From Aquabacter cavernae (GTDB lineage Bacteria > Pseudomonadota > Alphaproteobacteria > Rhizobiales > Xanthobacteraceae): 64,000 bases of DNA. The position numbers were made by a program, and so were the translations under genes. The first letter of the stretch is position 1; each line of letters starts with the position of its first letter. Shown here in pieces: positions 34,901 to 42,178 of the stretch. The DNA is taken from assembly GCF_003993795.1 (NCBI RefSeq), contig NZ_RWKV01000017.1, forward strand, positions 186,001-250,000, in the 5' to 3' direction. Below the pieces are notes generated by a model. It was given only the letters and a program-made list of their open reading frames with translations. It did not search any database and was not told the DNA's origin.

Positions 34901-37608
34901 GAATTGGTGATGATGACGGCGCCGCCATACCCGCCGCCGCCACCGTTTCCGCCCAGCGACACGCCCACGGACAGGGCCATGGAGGGGCCGAGGTGATAGG
35001 CCGAGGCGATGGCCGACGCATCCCCGCCATTGCCGCCGCCGCCGCCGATGGATTGGGCGAGGATGCCGTCCGATCCCGCGCCGTGGGTCTCCACCCGCCC
35101 GGTATTGGTGATGCTGGTGCCCTGCGCGCCGCCCGCGCTGCCGCCCTTGCCGCCCAGCGACGCACTGATGCTGATGGAGGGGATGTCGCCGAAGCCCACC
35201 GATGCGGACTGCGCCGCCGAGGACCCGCCGGTGCCGCCGCCGCCGCCGATGGACTGGGCGAGGATGCCGATGGAATCGAGCCCGGTGGTGGCGATGGTGC
35301 CCGCCTGGGTGACGGACGCATTGCCGCCCGAGCCGCCATTGCCGCCCGAGCCACCGATGGCGACGCTCGCGGACACCAGCAGGCCCGCCGAATAGGCGCC
35401 CGCCGCCCCGCCGCTGCCGCCGCCGCCGCCGATGGACTGCGCCGCCACGCCCGCCGAATGCGCACCCGCCGTGCGGATCACGGCATCGGTTCCGATAACC
35501 GCGCTGGCCAGCTCGCCGGAGCCGCCCGTGCCCGATGTGCCGCCGATGGCGAGAGAGGCGCCGAGCGTCAGGCTGGTGGCATTGCCGCCCGCGCCGCCGC
35601 CGCCGCCGATGGACTGCACCATGACGCCCGAGGAATAGCCGCCCGACGTGGTCAGGCTGCCGGAGATGTTCGCATAGGCCTGCGCGGCATTGCCGCCCGC
35701 CGTTCCCGCGCCGCCGATGGCCGCGCTGATGCCGACGCCCATGCTGATGGCGCCGCCGCCCCGCCCGCCACCGCCGCCGATGGACTGCACGAGCGCCGCC
35801 ACGGAATCGGTGCCGGAGGTGATGACCGAGCCGCTGGATTCAAGGCTGGCATTGGCCGCATTGCCCGCCGCCCCGCCCTGGCCGCCAATGGCGAGAATGC
35901 CCGACGCGCTGCCGCCATTGCCGCCGCCGCCGCCCACGGACTGGGACAGGATGCCGTCGGAATGGCTGCCATAGGTGCGCACGCTGCCCGCATTCGTGAC
36001 CTTCGCGCCGCCCGCATCACCCTCGCCGCCCACGGCCGGATTGCCGTTCATGGCGGGGGTGCCGCCGATGGCGAGGCCCTGGGAACTGCCATTGACGAAG
36101 GTGCCGCCGCCGCCGCCCACGGACTGGGCGACGAGGCCCTGGGCATAATTGCCCCGCGTCACGATGCTGCCGCCCGCCACGTTCACGGCGGTGGCGCGGC
36201 CCGCCGCCCCGCTCTGGCCGCCATTGCCGCCCAGCCCCACAAGGCCGGAGCCGCCCGCGCCGGCACCGCCGCCGCCCGCGATGGACTGGACGAGGATGCC
36301 CGCGGACCCCACCCCGCTGGTGACGATGGCGCCGCTCGACCCCACATAGGCCGCACCGCCCGCGCCGCCCGTGCCGCCATTGCCGCCGCTGGAGAAGAAC
36401 TGGCTGTAGCCATCCGCCCCGCCGCCGCCCGCCCCGCCATTGCTCTGCACGAGCACGGCCGTGGAATAGCTGCCGGATGTGGTGATGGCGACGTTCGATG
36501 CGATCAGGGCTGAGGCGCCATAGACCTGCTGGCTGCCATAGGCGCTGCCGCCGGCGCCGGCCGACCCGCCCTCCGTATAGATTCCGAAGGCGGAGCGTCC
36601 ATTGCCGCCCGTGCCGCCATTGGCCTGGACGACGATGGCGCCCATGCCGTTGCCCGAGGTGACGATCTGCGACCCCGCCGCGATGGACAGGCGCGCGATG
36701 CCGCCCGCCCCGCCCAGGCCACCATCGCCGCCATGCAGGTCCGTGGAGGTGGTGGCGGCGCCGCCATATCCGCCCGCCCCGCCATTGGCGGTGATGGTGA
36801 TGGCGGCGCGGGCCGTCAGCGCAGTGGTCGTCGTGACCGATGTGGACAAGGCGCCCGAGAAGGTGACGTTCTGATTGCCGCCGGCACCGCCCACGCCACC
36901 CGTGCCGCCATGGGCCGAATTGAAGAGGCTGCCGTCACCCACGCCACCGGTGCCGCCCACGCCGCCATTGGCATAAGCGACGAAAGCCGGCGCGCTCGCA
37001 TTGGACAGGGCACTGGTAATGGTAATGGTCAGCGCCGCGCCGGTGCCGCCCGTGCCGCCCGTGCCGCCATAGGCGCGAGGAGCGGTGAAAAGAAAATAAG
37101 TTGCCTGGGCGTCGCCGGTACCGCCCATTCCGCCCGCACCACCATTGGCATAGATGGTGGCGCCGGGATTACCACCGGAAGAAACGGTGCCGCTGATGAC
37201 GATGGTACCAGACGGCGAGCCGCCGCCACCCATGCCGCCGGTTCCGCCGGTCACGTTCTGGCCGTAGATCCCCATATAGGTCGCTTGGCCGCCACTGCCG
37301 CCAAGGCCGCCATTGGCGCAGGCGACGCCGTTGGACATGGACGTGTTGAAGGACGCGGCATTACCGCCCATGCCACCCGTTCCCGCGGTCTGATCGTCCG
37401 TATTGGCCCCGCCGCTGCCATTGCTGCCGGAGACCTGGATCACCGGGCTGCCGGCGCATAGGGCCTGTGCCTGCGAGGGGGAGGAGACACCGGCGGCGGC
37501 CATGAAGGCCAGGGCACAGAGCGTCGTGGTCAGGGCCGTGGATTGGTTGAGGCGCGCCGCGGACGCACCATAGACACTCGTAGCCCTCGGCTCCGCCCGT
37601 TCCTTCAA
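28987..37608 (-). CDS. Giant glycine-rich autotransporter with ~30 QSIGGGGG repeats (2873 aa)
   Basis: Surface-exposed autotransporter. The start is a TTG at 37608 with a GGGGGG ribosome site about 8 nt upstream. An extended signal peptide has its hydrophobic core at about residues 25-45 and ends SPSQAQA. The passenger opens with PGRS-like GG-rich blocks (GGTGGTGG). It then has about 30 units of 55-75 residues, each containing AQSIGGGGG or a variant, usually after a TTSG-xxAxGIL phrase. A linker with two Cys (CPVFIEDSVQLHEDQC) precedes a beta-barrel of about 270 residues ending ARFAVHF. Role is unknown; the repeats predict a long glycine-turn beta-solenoid. Repeat number may vary between strains. 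Confidence 0.92.
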   Translation of the reverse strand: MKERAEPRATSVYGASAARLNQSTALTTTLCALAFMAAAGVSSPSQAQALCAGSPVIQVSGSNGSGGANTDDQTAGTGGMGGNAASFNTSMSNGVACANGGLGGSGGQATYMGIYGQNVTGGTGGMGGGGSPSGTIVISGTVSSGGNPGATIYANGGAGGMGGTGDAQATYFLFTAPRAYGGTGGTGGTGAALTITITSALSNASAPAFVAYANGGVGGTGGVGDGSLFNSAHGGTGGVGGAGGNQNVTFSGALSTSVTTTTALTARAAITITANGGAGGYGGAATTSTDLHGGDGGLGGAGGIARLSIAAGSQIVTSGNGMGAIVVQANGGTGGNGRSAFGIYTEGGSAGAGGSAYGSQQVYGASALIASNVAITTSGSYSTAVLVQSNGGAGGGGADGYSQFFSSGGNGGTGGAGGAAYVGSSGAIVTSGVGSAGILVQSIAGGGGAGAGGSGLVGLGGNGGQSGAAGRATAVNVAGGSIVTRGNYAQGLVAQSVGGGGGTFVNGSSQGLAIGGTPAMNGNPAVGGEGDAGGAKVTNAGSVRTYGSHSDGILSQSVGGGGGNGGSASGILAIGGQGGAAGNAANASLESSGSVITSGTDSVAALVQSIGGGGGRGGGAISMGVGISAAIGGAGTAGGNAAQAYANISGSLTTSGGYSSGVMVQSIGGGGGAGGNATSLTLGASLAIGGTSGTGGSGELASAVIGTDAVIRTAGAHSAGVAAQSIGGGGGSGGAAGAYSAGLLVSASVAIGGSGGNGGSGGNASVTQAGTIATTGLDSIGILAQSIGGGGGTGGSSAAQSASVGFGDIPSISISASLGGKGGSAGGAQGTSITNTGRVETHGAGSDGILAQSIGGGGGNGGDASAIASAYHLGPSMALSVGVSLGGNGGGGGYGGAVIITNSGSVTTGGDYADAIEAQSIGGGGGTGGVGGSSADTAAKGTGLDISLTLGAGGAGGQGGTGNTVTVSNAGTVRTEGATSRGILAQSIGGGGGDAGGGTANASSGQVSLSVSLGGQGGPGGGSNTVTVTNTGSILTTGGDADGILAQSIGGGGGAGGSASGHSKVSGGSGAVSAGSASFTLTATLGGASGSGGSGGAVNVYSIPSATVISTTGDHAAGIVAQSIGGGGGKAGAAAGSATGGKVALTFTLGATSGSGGYASTVTVVTGGKISTAGSDAVGILAQSVGGSGGIAGNSNAATTSHISLGAAIAGSAGGGNTGGAVYVTTGGGTISTQGVLSDAILAQSVGGGGGVGGTAGSDAHATGQGAVSASLTLGGAGGVGAGGGYVTVTNGAAISTSGDSANGIVAQSIGGGGGKAGSATSKGSGGSYGISAGLGGSGGSGATGGLVTVLSSGTISIAGAQSNGILAQSVGGGGGLSGASAETSAAKTASLSLSLAGNGGSGNDGGKVYVSVGASISTGGQNGAGVLAQSIGGGGGASASATNAATAKIALGASVGGTGGSGGAGEKVSVTLDSLSAASIITSGDGADAVLAQSIGGGGGSGGVGTGKADGVGGSSVSLDLAMGGTGASGGTGGRVEVRNGTSTSGLIIVTTGIGANGLAAQSIGGGGGKAGAATSSSGGTSSVALSANLGGAGGAGSGGGHVTVTNANTISTSGHHASGILAQSIGGGGGAAVSTHAAASDTKASADISASLGGTGGSGGTGGTVDVTHAGAIFTAGSGAFGILAQSIGGGGGASGATSDGATGSQTSVTLTLAGDGGSGNTGGGVSVTSTGTVATAGLGASAVLAQSIGGGGGAGGSANNSATGKLAIGAALGGGGGSGGDGGRVVVTGGTGARFSTTGNMAEAILAQSIGGGGGAGGSGNSGVDGAGGSSLALSAVLGGGGGSGGTGGRVSVSVDTGTDGVVHLSTTGSDAAAIVAQSIGGGGGKGGLSSSTASGHGATTLSASLGGAGGAGSHGGQVDAMVKTNILTMGDASDGVLLQSIGGGGGNAALANSTATGSNSAIHASLTLGGSGGAGSHGDAVTLEQGGQIVTNGAQANGIVLQSIGGGGGRASTVNAKSGGGEFSGSVGLGASGGAGGHGGRVTATVTGNVFTYGETAVALLAQSIGGGGGVGATAAAQGQGTASLAVTLGASGGAGGNGGAVDVTIGANAQLVSQGVNAHAAVLQSIGGGGGMAGTDKANGTVGVTFGGASTAGGSDGGAVTAQVAGLLQTGADGAAALLVQSIGGGGGLAGSAARTAFSVSSTAVASGGGNGSGGAVTVTLAAGSTATTTGTNAGAVNLQSIGGGGGQVETGTGVAIGTAGGTGTGGAITATIGGSVSATGLNAPALFAISTGAGGAGDIAITVSGTGSLVGGRGDAGAGIMVAGGSQNTILVQSGGVVTGLSKIAILAGGGSEQLTNEGTISGSVDLGTGADSFTNAATGLFNSGARVNSGALMLNAGTLNPGGRGVTSSTAFTAGFTSTGTYQVDLDALNQVSDQINVAGTALLGGTVFALPSSIAPNTSFTILTAESVTNTAQTQDVSIPYSWAMTTTPTTVSVSPNAQFLAPGVPLTQNQAALATHLQNIWDAGGTPAMIPVFSSLIGATTAALYQQDLNNLSPQALQSSVAMRTVDSRAFLNRTLSCPVFIEDSVQLHEDQCAWARVILGRTTQSTTADTPGFTADSVTFHAGIQRELATDWFFAASAAYHQASVSGAGGLYQADADGADVGIAVKRQVGAWLFSAAFDLGWVSYDNVRVVPGIGAPTSSSQVMNATARLRASYEFAYASWYLRPMVDVDYVYVNIPGFTEQGASGAEMQMNAASQGTFILTPAVEFGGRWDLPDGTVLRPYLTLGASFASNDSWTSTSSFVAAPPGTPSFSVTTPMPAILGNLDLGVQALTKDNLEIKLEYGLSVGNDYTSQVGMARFAVHF
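30845..36300 (-). repeat. Tandem imperfect repeat array inside glycine-rich autotransporter
   Basis: About 30 imperfect repeats of roughly 160-220 bp. Their most conserved DNA core on the plus strand is CCGCCGATGGACTGGGCGAG (encoding AQSIGG on the minus strand). Between cores the sequence diverges freely, so the array is ancient and under protein-level selection. It is a hot spot for recombination and for assembly collapse. Confidence 0.85.
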
Positions 37609-37763
37609 CGCCGCCCCCCAGCCATGCGCGCGCAGGGCATATCCGCCCGGCGTCAGGATCCCCTGGGTTCTTGGATACCATGTGAGGCAGGCGAGGGAAA
37701 CGGGAGATGCAATCCAGGGCGTTTAAATGAGAGGCACCATGAAACCATCAACAGGACGCCGCC

Positions 37764-39560
37764 TCACGCGGCGCGATGGAGAGATTCCTTCCCTTGGGTG
37801 AGAGCCGCCAGCACCGCCGGAGGGGCCTGCTCCTCCGGCAGCGCGCAGATCCGCCAGCGCTCCAGCGCCCGTCCGAGACGGGGGTCCGCCGTGACCACCG
37901 CCAGCGGGATGGCCAGCAGCCCGCCCGCGATCAGCGGCAGGATCCAGACGAGCAACCCCGGTGCGAGGGCGAGCGTCAGCCCCGCCACCAGCAAAGCGAA
38001 CAGCGTGGGCGCCGCAAGGTCGCGCGCCGCCCGGCCCCAGGACAAAGCATGGGCATCGCGCGCCTGCCCGCCCCACTCCCACCGCCGCCCACCCCGCCCC
38101 GCATGGAGCGCGAGGCGCAGCAGCAGGACGGTGGTGGCGACCGCGCTCACCGCGCTCAGCAGGAAGGAGAAGGCCAGTTCGATCCCCGCCGACAGCGCGA
38201 ACCGCCCCGCCCCGCCATAGCGCGCGGCCATGCCGGGGGTAAGGGCCACGTCCAGGAAACCGGCGAGCTTCGGGAACAGGCTCAGCACCATCAGGCCGAG
38301 ATAGAGCGCCGCCGCCGGTCCCGCGACACCCTCCGGGGCCGCGTACGCGGCGAAGGGGAGCGCCAGCAGCGCCAGGGGCAGAGCGGGAATGGTGGCGAAC
38401 ATGAGCACCGCCCAGGCCAGCTGGAAGCGCCCCATGGGATGGGCGCCCGGCAGGCGCAGCAGCTTCAGATATTGCATGTTGCCCACGCACCAGCGGGCAT
38501 CGCGGGCGAGGAAGTCCGGCAGAGCGGGCGGGTTTTCCTCATAGCTCTCGCTCTCCACGGGGACCACGCGCACCTCGTATCCCGCCCGGCGCATGAGCAC
38601 CGCCTCCACCTGATCGTGCGAGAGGATGGGCCCGCCCAAAGGCGGCGGGCCGGGCAGGTCCGGCAGGGTGCAATGGGCGCGGAAGGGGGCGATGCGCACC
38701 AGCGCGTTGTGCCCCCAGAAGGGCCCGCAATCGCCCGCCCACCAGGTGGCGCCGAGCGTGTAGCAGCGCATGCCCGCCCGCATGCCGAACTGGAACAGCC
38801 GCGCGAAGGCGCTCCGGCTCGGCAGGCCCACCACGAGGCTCTGCAGGATGCCGATGCGCGGATGTGCCTGCATGATCCGCACCATGCGCAGGATGGCCGG
38901 GGCGCCCATAAGGCTGTCCGCGTCCAGCGGCAGCATCAGCTCATAGCCCGCGCCCCAGCGCTCGCAGAAATCGCGGACATTTCCGGCCTTGAACCCGGTA
39001 TTCTCGCTTCTGCGCCGATAGAACAGGCCGCGTCCGCCCATGTCCGCGCGCCAGCGGGCCACGGCCGCCTCCTCCGCCGCCGCAACATCGGGGCGGGAGG
39101 TGTCGCTGAGCACGAAGCAGTCGAACATGCCCCCGAAGCCGGTCCGGTCCAGCTCGGCCTTGACCGCACGAAGACGTGAGAGCGCCCGCTCGGGATCTTC
39201 GTTGCGGAGCGTCATAAGAAGGGCGGTGCGCACCAGGACCGGCGCATCGCTGTCGCTTCCGCTCAGGAAGGGCGCGGCGCGGGCGACGCCGTCGCGCGTG
39301 CCATGGAGCAGGACGAGACCCACCAACGCATTCCAGAACCCGATGGCATGCCACGGCGTTATGGCTATGACGCAGAGGACCAGGATGATGTCTGCCCCTG
39401 TCCAGCCCCCGGAGGCCGCGATGCTTGCGGCGACTGTCGCAATGATGAAAACCGTCGCAAGGTTCAATGCGAGCATGAGCCGGCGCCGCCGCGACAAAAG
39501 GCGCGCCTGCTCCTCGGGGGGAGGCGGCGCGATGGAGGCCGGGTCGATGCGCAGGGTCAT
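37764..39560 (-). CDS. opgH: Glucan biosynthesis glucosyltransferase H
   Basis: Inner-membrane GT2 glycosyltransferase that builds the backbone of osmoregulated periplasmic glucans from UDP-glucose, 598 aa. Membrane spans are near residues 28-50 and 55-85, with a C-terminal group of about four from residue 375. The cytoplasmic catalytic domain contains PLDADS (the metal-binding Asp, about 211-216), HDQVEAVLMRRAGYEV (near 315) and RDARWCVGNMQYLK (near 350). OpgH proteins are often longer (700-850 aa), so this is a short, alphaproteobacterial-type version. No opgG is adjacent. It lies upstream of the autotransporter pair on the same strand with a 155-bp gap. Confidence 0.9.
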   Translation of the reverse strand: MTLRIDPASIAPPPPEEQARLLSRRRRLMLALNLATVFIIATVAASIAASGGWTGADIILVLCVIAITPWHAIGFWNALVGLVLLHGTRDGVARAAPFLSGSDSDAPVLVRTALLMTLRNEDPERALSRLRAVKAELDRTGFGGMFDCFVLSDTSRPDVAAAEEAAVARWRADMGGRGLFYRRRSENTGFKAGNVRDFCERWGAGYELMLPLDADSLMGAPAILRMVRIMQAHPRIGILQSLVVGLPSRSAFARLFQFGMRAGMRCYTLGATWWAGDCGPFWGHNALVRIAPFRAHCTLPDLPGPPPLGGPILSHDQVEAVLMRRAGYEVRVVPVESESYEENPPALPDFLARDARWCVGNMQYLKLLRLPGAHPMGRFQLAWAVLMFATIPALPLALLALPFAAYAAPEGVAGPAAALYLGLMVLSLFPKLAGFLDVALTPGMAARYGGAGRFALSAGIELAFSFLLSAVSAVATTVLLLRLALHAGRGGRRWEWGGQARDAHALSWGRAARDLAAPTLFALLVAGLTLALAPGLLVWILPLIAGGLLAIPLAVVTADPRLGRALERWRICALPEEQAPPAVLAALTQGKESLHRAA

Positions 39561-39635
39561 GGCAGCTCCGCGTGAAGACGCGCCGGGGACGTTAAGTCAT
39601 GGGGCGGGCCTGCGGGCAATCACGAGGCCGGGACC

Positions 39636-40664
39636 ATGAACCTTCCTGCCGCGACGAAACGCCACAGCATTGCCGACACCAAGCCCGGCGCGCCCGATGC
39701 ACGGGCGCTCTGGCATGTGGCCCCCTCCAGCGCACGGCTGCTGCCCCAGGCGCTGCCGGCTCCGGCGGCGGGCGAAATGCTCGTGCGCACCCTGTGGAGC
39801 GCGGTGAGCCGGGGCACGGAGCGCCTCGTCCACCAGGGCCTCACCGCCCCTGAGCATCGCGACCACATGCGTGCCCCCATGCAGGAGGGGGATTTCCCCT
39901 TCCCGGTCAAATACGGCTATTGCGCCGTGGGCCGGGTGGAGATCGGCCCGGAGGAGAGCGTGGGCCGCCTCGTCTTCGCCCTCCACCCCCACCAGGATGC
40001 CTTCATCCTTCCCGCCGCCGATGCGGTGCCGGTGCCCGACACCGTGCCCGCCCGCCGCGCGACGCTCGCCGCCAATATGGAAACCGCCCTCAACGCGCTG
40101 TGGGATTCCGGCGCCGGGGCAGGCGACCGCATCGTCGTGGTGGGGGCCGGGCTCATCGGCCTGCTCATCACCTATCTGGCCGCCCGCCTGCCCGGCGCGG
40201 AGGTGACCGCCCTCGACCCCAATATTGCCCGCCGCCCCCTGGCGGAACGCTTCGGCGCGCGGTTCACGGACGATCCAACCGCCGTGGGGGAGGCGGACGT
40301 GGTCTTCCATGCCAGCGCCACCTCGCAGGGCCTGCGCACCGCCCTCGCCTGCTGCGGCACGGAGGCGAGCCTCGTGGAAGTGAGCTGGTATGGCGACGAG
40401 GACGTCACCGTGGGCCTCGGCGGGCCCTTCCATTGCAAGCGGCTGAAGCTGATCTCCTCCCAGGTGGGCGCCCTGCCCCCGTCCCGGCGGCCGCGCTGGA
40501 CCCGGCGCCGCCGCCTGGAAAAGGCCCTTGCCTTGTTGGCCGACGACGCGCTGGATGCCCTCATCACCGGCGAGGTGGCGTTCGACGACCTGCCCCACGC
40601 GCTGGACCGCATCTTCACCGGCGCGCCGGACGAGGTGGCGACCCTCGTGCGCTATCCCGCCTGA
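39636..40664 (+). CDS. Zinc-type alcohol dehydrogenase superfamily protein, BchC-like
   Basis: 342 aa MDR-superfamily oxidoreductase. The nucleotide-binding fold is at VVVGAGLIGLLITYLAAR (about 168-185). The N-terminal catalytic domain has SAVSRGTERLVHQG in place of the usual Cys-containing zinc site, and FPFPVKYGYCAVGRV instead of the GHE zinc motif. It therefore belongs to the SRGTE/BchC-like branch and may not use catalytic zinc. It begins the four-gene plus-strand run (dehydrogenase, PTPS-like, glycosyltransferase, methyltransferase) and is divergent from opgH across 75 bp. Likely role: oxidation or reduction of a polyol or pterin side chain in the same pathway (inference). Confidence 0.85.
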   Translation: MNLPAATKRHSIADTKPGAPDARALWHVAPSSARLLPQALPAPAAGEMLVRTLWSAVSRGTERLVHQGLTAPEHRDHMRAPMQEGDFPFPVKYGYCAVGRVEIGPEESVGRLVFALHPHQDAFILPAADAVPVPDTVPARRATLAANMETALNALWDSGAGAGDRIVVVGAGLIGLLITYLAARLPGAEVTALDPNIARRPLAERFGARFTDDPTAVGEADVVFHASATSQGLRTALACCGTEASLVEVSWYGDEDVTVGLGGPFHCKRLKLISSQVGALPPSRRPRWTRRRRLEKALALLADDALDALITGEVAFDDLPHALDRIFTGAPDEVATLVRYPA

Positions 40665-40709
40665 TCCATTCCCTTCCCGAACCCCTTTCCCAACCCCCTG
40701 GAGCCGCCC

Positions 40710-41108
40710 ATGTTTGCCGTCGAGGTGCGCGACCACATCATGATCGCGCACAGCTTCAAAGGCGCCCTGTTCGGCCCCGCCCAGGCGCTGCACGGCGCCA
40801 CCTTCGTGGTGGATGCGGCCTTCATCTCGCCGCGCCTCACGCCCGAGGGCGTGGTGGTGGACATGGGCAAGGCCCATGAGGTGCTGAAAGCCGTTCTGGC
40901 GCCCCTCGCCTATCGGAACCTGGACGAACTGCCGGACTTCGCCGGGCGCAACACCACCACGGAAGTGCTCTGCCACCACATTTTCGAGCGCATCGCCGCG
41001 GCGGTGCGAGCGGGCGAGCTGGGCGAGACCCCGCCGACCGCCCTGCGCATCACGCTGCACGAATCCCATGTGGCCCGCGCCTGGTTCGAAGGGCAGATCA
41101 CGCCATGA
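40710..41108 (+). CDS. Divergent 6-pyruvoyl-tetrahydropterin synthase/QueD-family protein
   Basis: 132 aa, the usual length of the tunnelling-fold PTPS/QueD family. Compared with E. coli QueD as I recall it, the first zinc His (H14) is present, but the HGH pair reads H28-G-A30, the catalytic Cys before it is absent (PAQALHG), and the LDHHYL Asp-His pair is A67-Y68. The pterin-anchoring Glu (LHESHVARAWF) and the TTTEV block remain. The normal 7,8-dihydroneopterin-triphosphate chemistry is therefore unlikely. H9 might provide an alternative metal ligand. Its stop overlaps the glycosyltransferase start (ATGA), so the products are probably made together. Confidence 0.8.
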   Translation: MFAVEVRDHIMIAHSFKGALFGPAQALHGATFVVDAAFISPRLTPEGVVVDMGKAHEVLKAVLAPLAYRNLDELPDFAGRNTTTEVLCHHIFERIAAAVRAGELGETPPTALRITLHESHVARAWFEGQITP

Positions 41109-42178
41109 GCCGGGCCTTCCCCATTCGCGCCGTCCTGGCCTTTCCCGGCGCCCTCGACACCCCCACGGGCGGCTATGCCTATGACCGGGAGGTGCTCGCC
41201 CATCTGCCCGCGCAGAATGTGGACGCCGCGCCCCTGGCGCTGCCGGAAGGCTTTCCTCTGGCAACACCGGCCGCCGTGCGGGAGGCGCTGCGCCGTCTGG
41301 CGGCTGCCGACCCGTCCACCGTGCTGCTGGTGGACGGCCTCGCTTTGGGCGCGCTGCCCGCCGAGGGATTGGCGCCCTTCGCCGACCGGCTGGTGGCCCT
41401 GGTGCATCATCCCCTGGCCCTGGAGGCGGGGCTGAGCCCCACGGACGCTGCACGGCTCAAGGCAAGCGAGACCGAGGCGCTCGCCCTCTGCCGCCATATC
41501 GTCACCACCAGCCATCCCACGGCCCACACCCTCACCCGGGATTACGGTGTCGCCGCCGGGCGCATCAGCGTGGCCGAGCCCGGCCTCGCCCCCGCCCCCC
41601 GCAGCCCGGCGGACGGCGACCCGCCGCGCCTCCTGTGCGTGGGCACCGTCATTCCTCGCAAGGCCCATGGCGTGCTGGTTCAGGCGCTGGACAGCCTGCG
41701 ACACCTGCCCTGGCGCCTCACCATCGTGGGAAGCCTGGAGATTGACCCAGCGGAAGCGGATCGGGTGCGCACCGCCTTGGCGCAAGCGGGCCTTGAAGAG
41801 CGCGTGCATCTGGCGGGAGCGCTTGCGCGCGAGGCTTTGGACGCCGCCTATCTGGAGAGCGATCTGTTCGTCCACCCCTCCCTCTATGAAGGCTACGGCA
41901 TGGTATTGGCGGAAGCGCTGCGGCGCGGCCTGCCTGTGGTCTGCACCACGGGCGGGGCGGCGGCGCAGACGGTGCCGGACGGGGCGGGCGTGAAGGTGCC
42001 GCCGGGCGATGCGGCGGCCCTCGCCGCCGCGCTGGCGCCGCTCCTGGCGGACCCCGATGCCCGGCGCAGCCTCGCCGCCCGGGCCTATGCGGCCGGGCAA
42101 GCCTTTCCCGGCTGGGACACAACCGCCGCCATCATTGCAAGCGTGCTGCACGCTGCTGCCGGGCGGGTAGCGGCATGA
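41105..42178 (+). CDS. Glycosyltransferase family 4 (GT-B)
   Basis: 357 aa cytoplasmic GT-B enzyme. The N-terminal acceptor domain has DTPTGGYAYDREVLAHL. The C-terminal nucleotide-sugar domain has VGTVIPRKAHGVLVQAL and the E-x7-E region HPSLYEGYGMVLAEALRRG at about residues 257-275. It overlaps the PTPS-like and methyltransferase genes by 4 nt on either side. In this context it may glycosylate a pteridine-like or ribityl compound, as pterin glycosyltransferases do in cyanobacteria; no sugar donor can be assigned. No polysaccharide genes neighbour it apart from opgH, which is on the other strand. Confidence 0.88.
   Translation: MSRAFPIRAVLAFPGALDTPTGGYAYDREVLAHLPAQNVDAAPLALPEGFPLATPAAVREALRRLAAADPSTVLLVDGLALGALPAEGLAPFADRLVALVHHPLALEAGLSPTDAARLKASETEALALCRHIVTTSHPTAHTLTRDYGVAAGRISVAEPGLAPAPRSPADGDPPRLLCVGTVIPRKAHGVLVQALDSLRHLPWRLTIVGSLEIDPAEADRVRTALAQAGLEERVHLAGALAREALDAAYLESDLFVHPSLYEGYGMVLAEALRRGLPVVCTTGGAAAQTVPDGAGVKVPPGDAAALAAALAPLLADPDARRSLAARAYAAGQAFPGWDTTAAIIASVLHAAAGRVAA

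Noticed and set aside
30845-36300. CRISPR-like or satellite DNA from the regular repeat spacing
   Set aside because: Repeats are in frame, degenerate at third positions and encode a protein motif; spacers are coding.
25150-36513. A 3787-codon open frame on the plus strand opposite both autotransporters
   Set aside because: It is antisense to genes with signal peptides, PATR/glycine repeats and barrels. Its predicted product is Arg/Ala/Gly-rich without any domain; the absence of stops follows from high GC codon use on the other strand.
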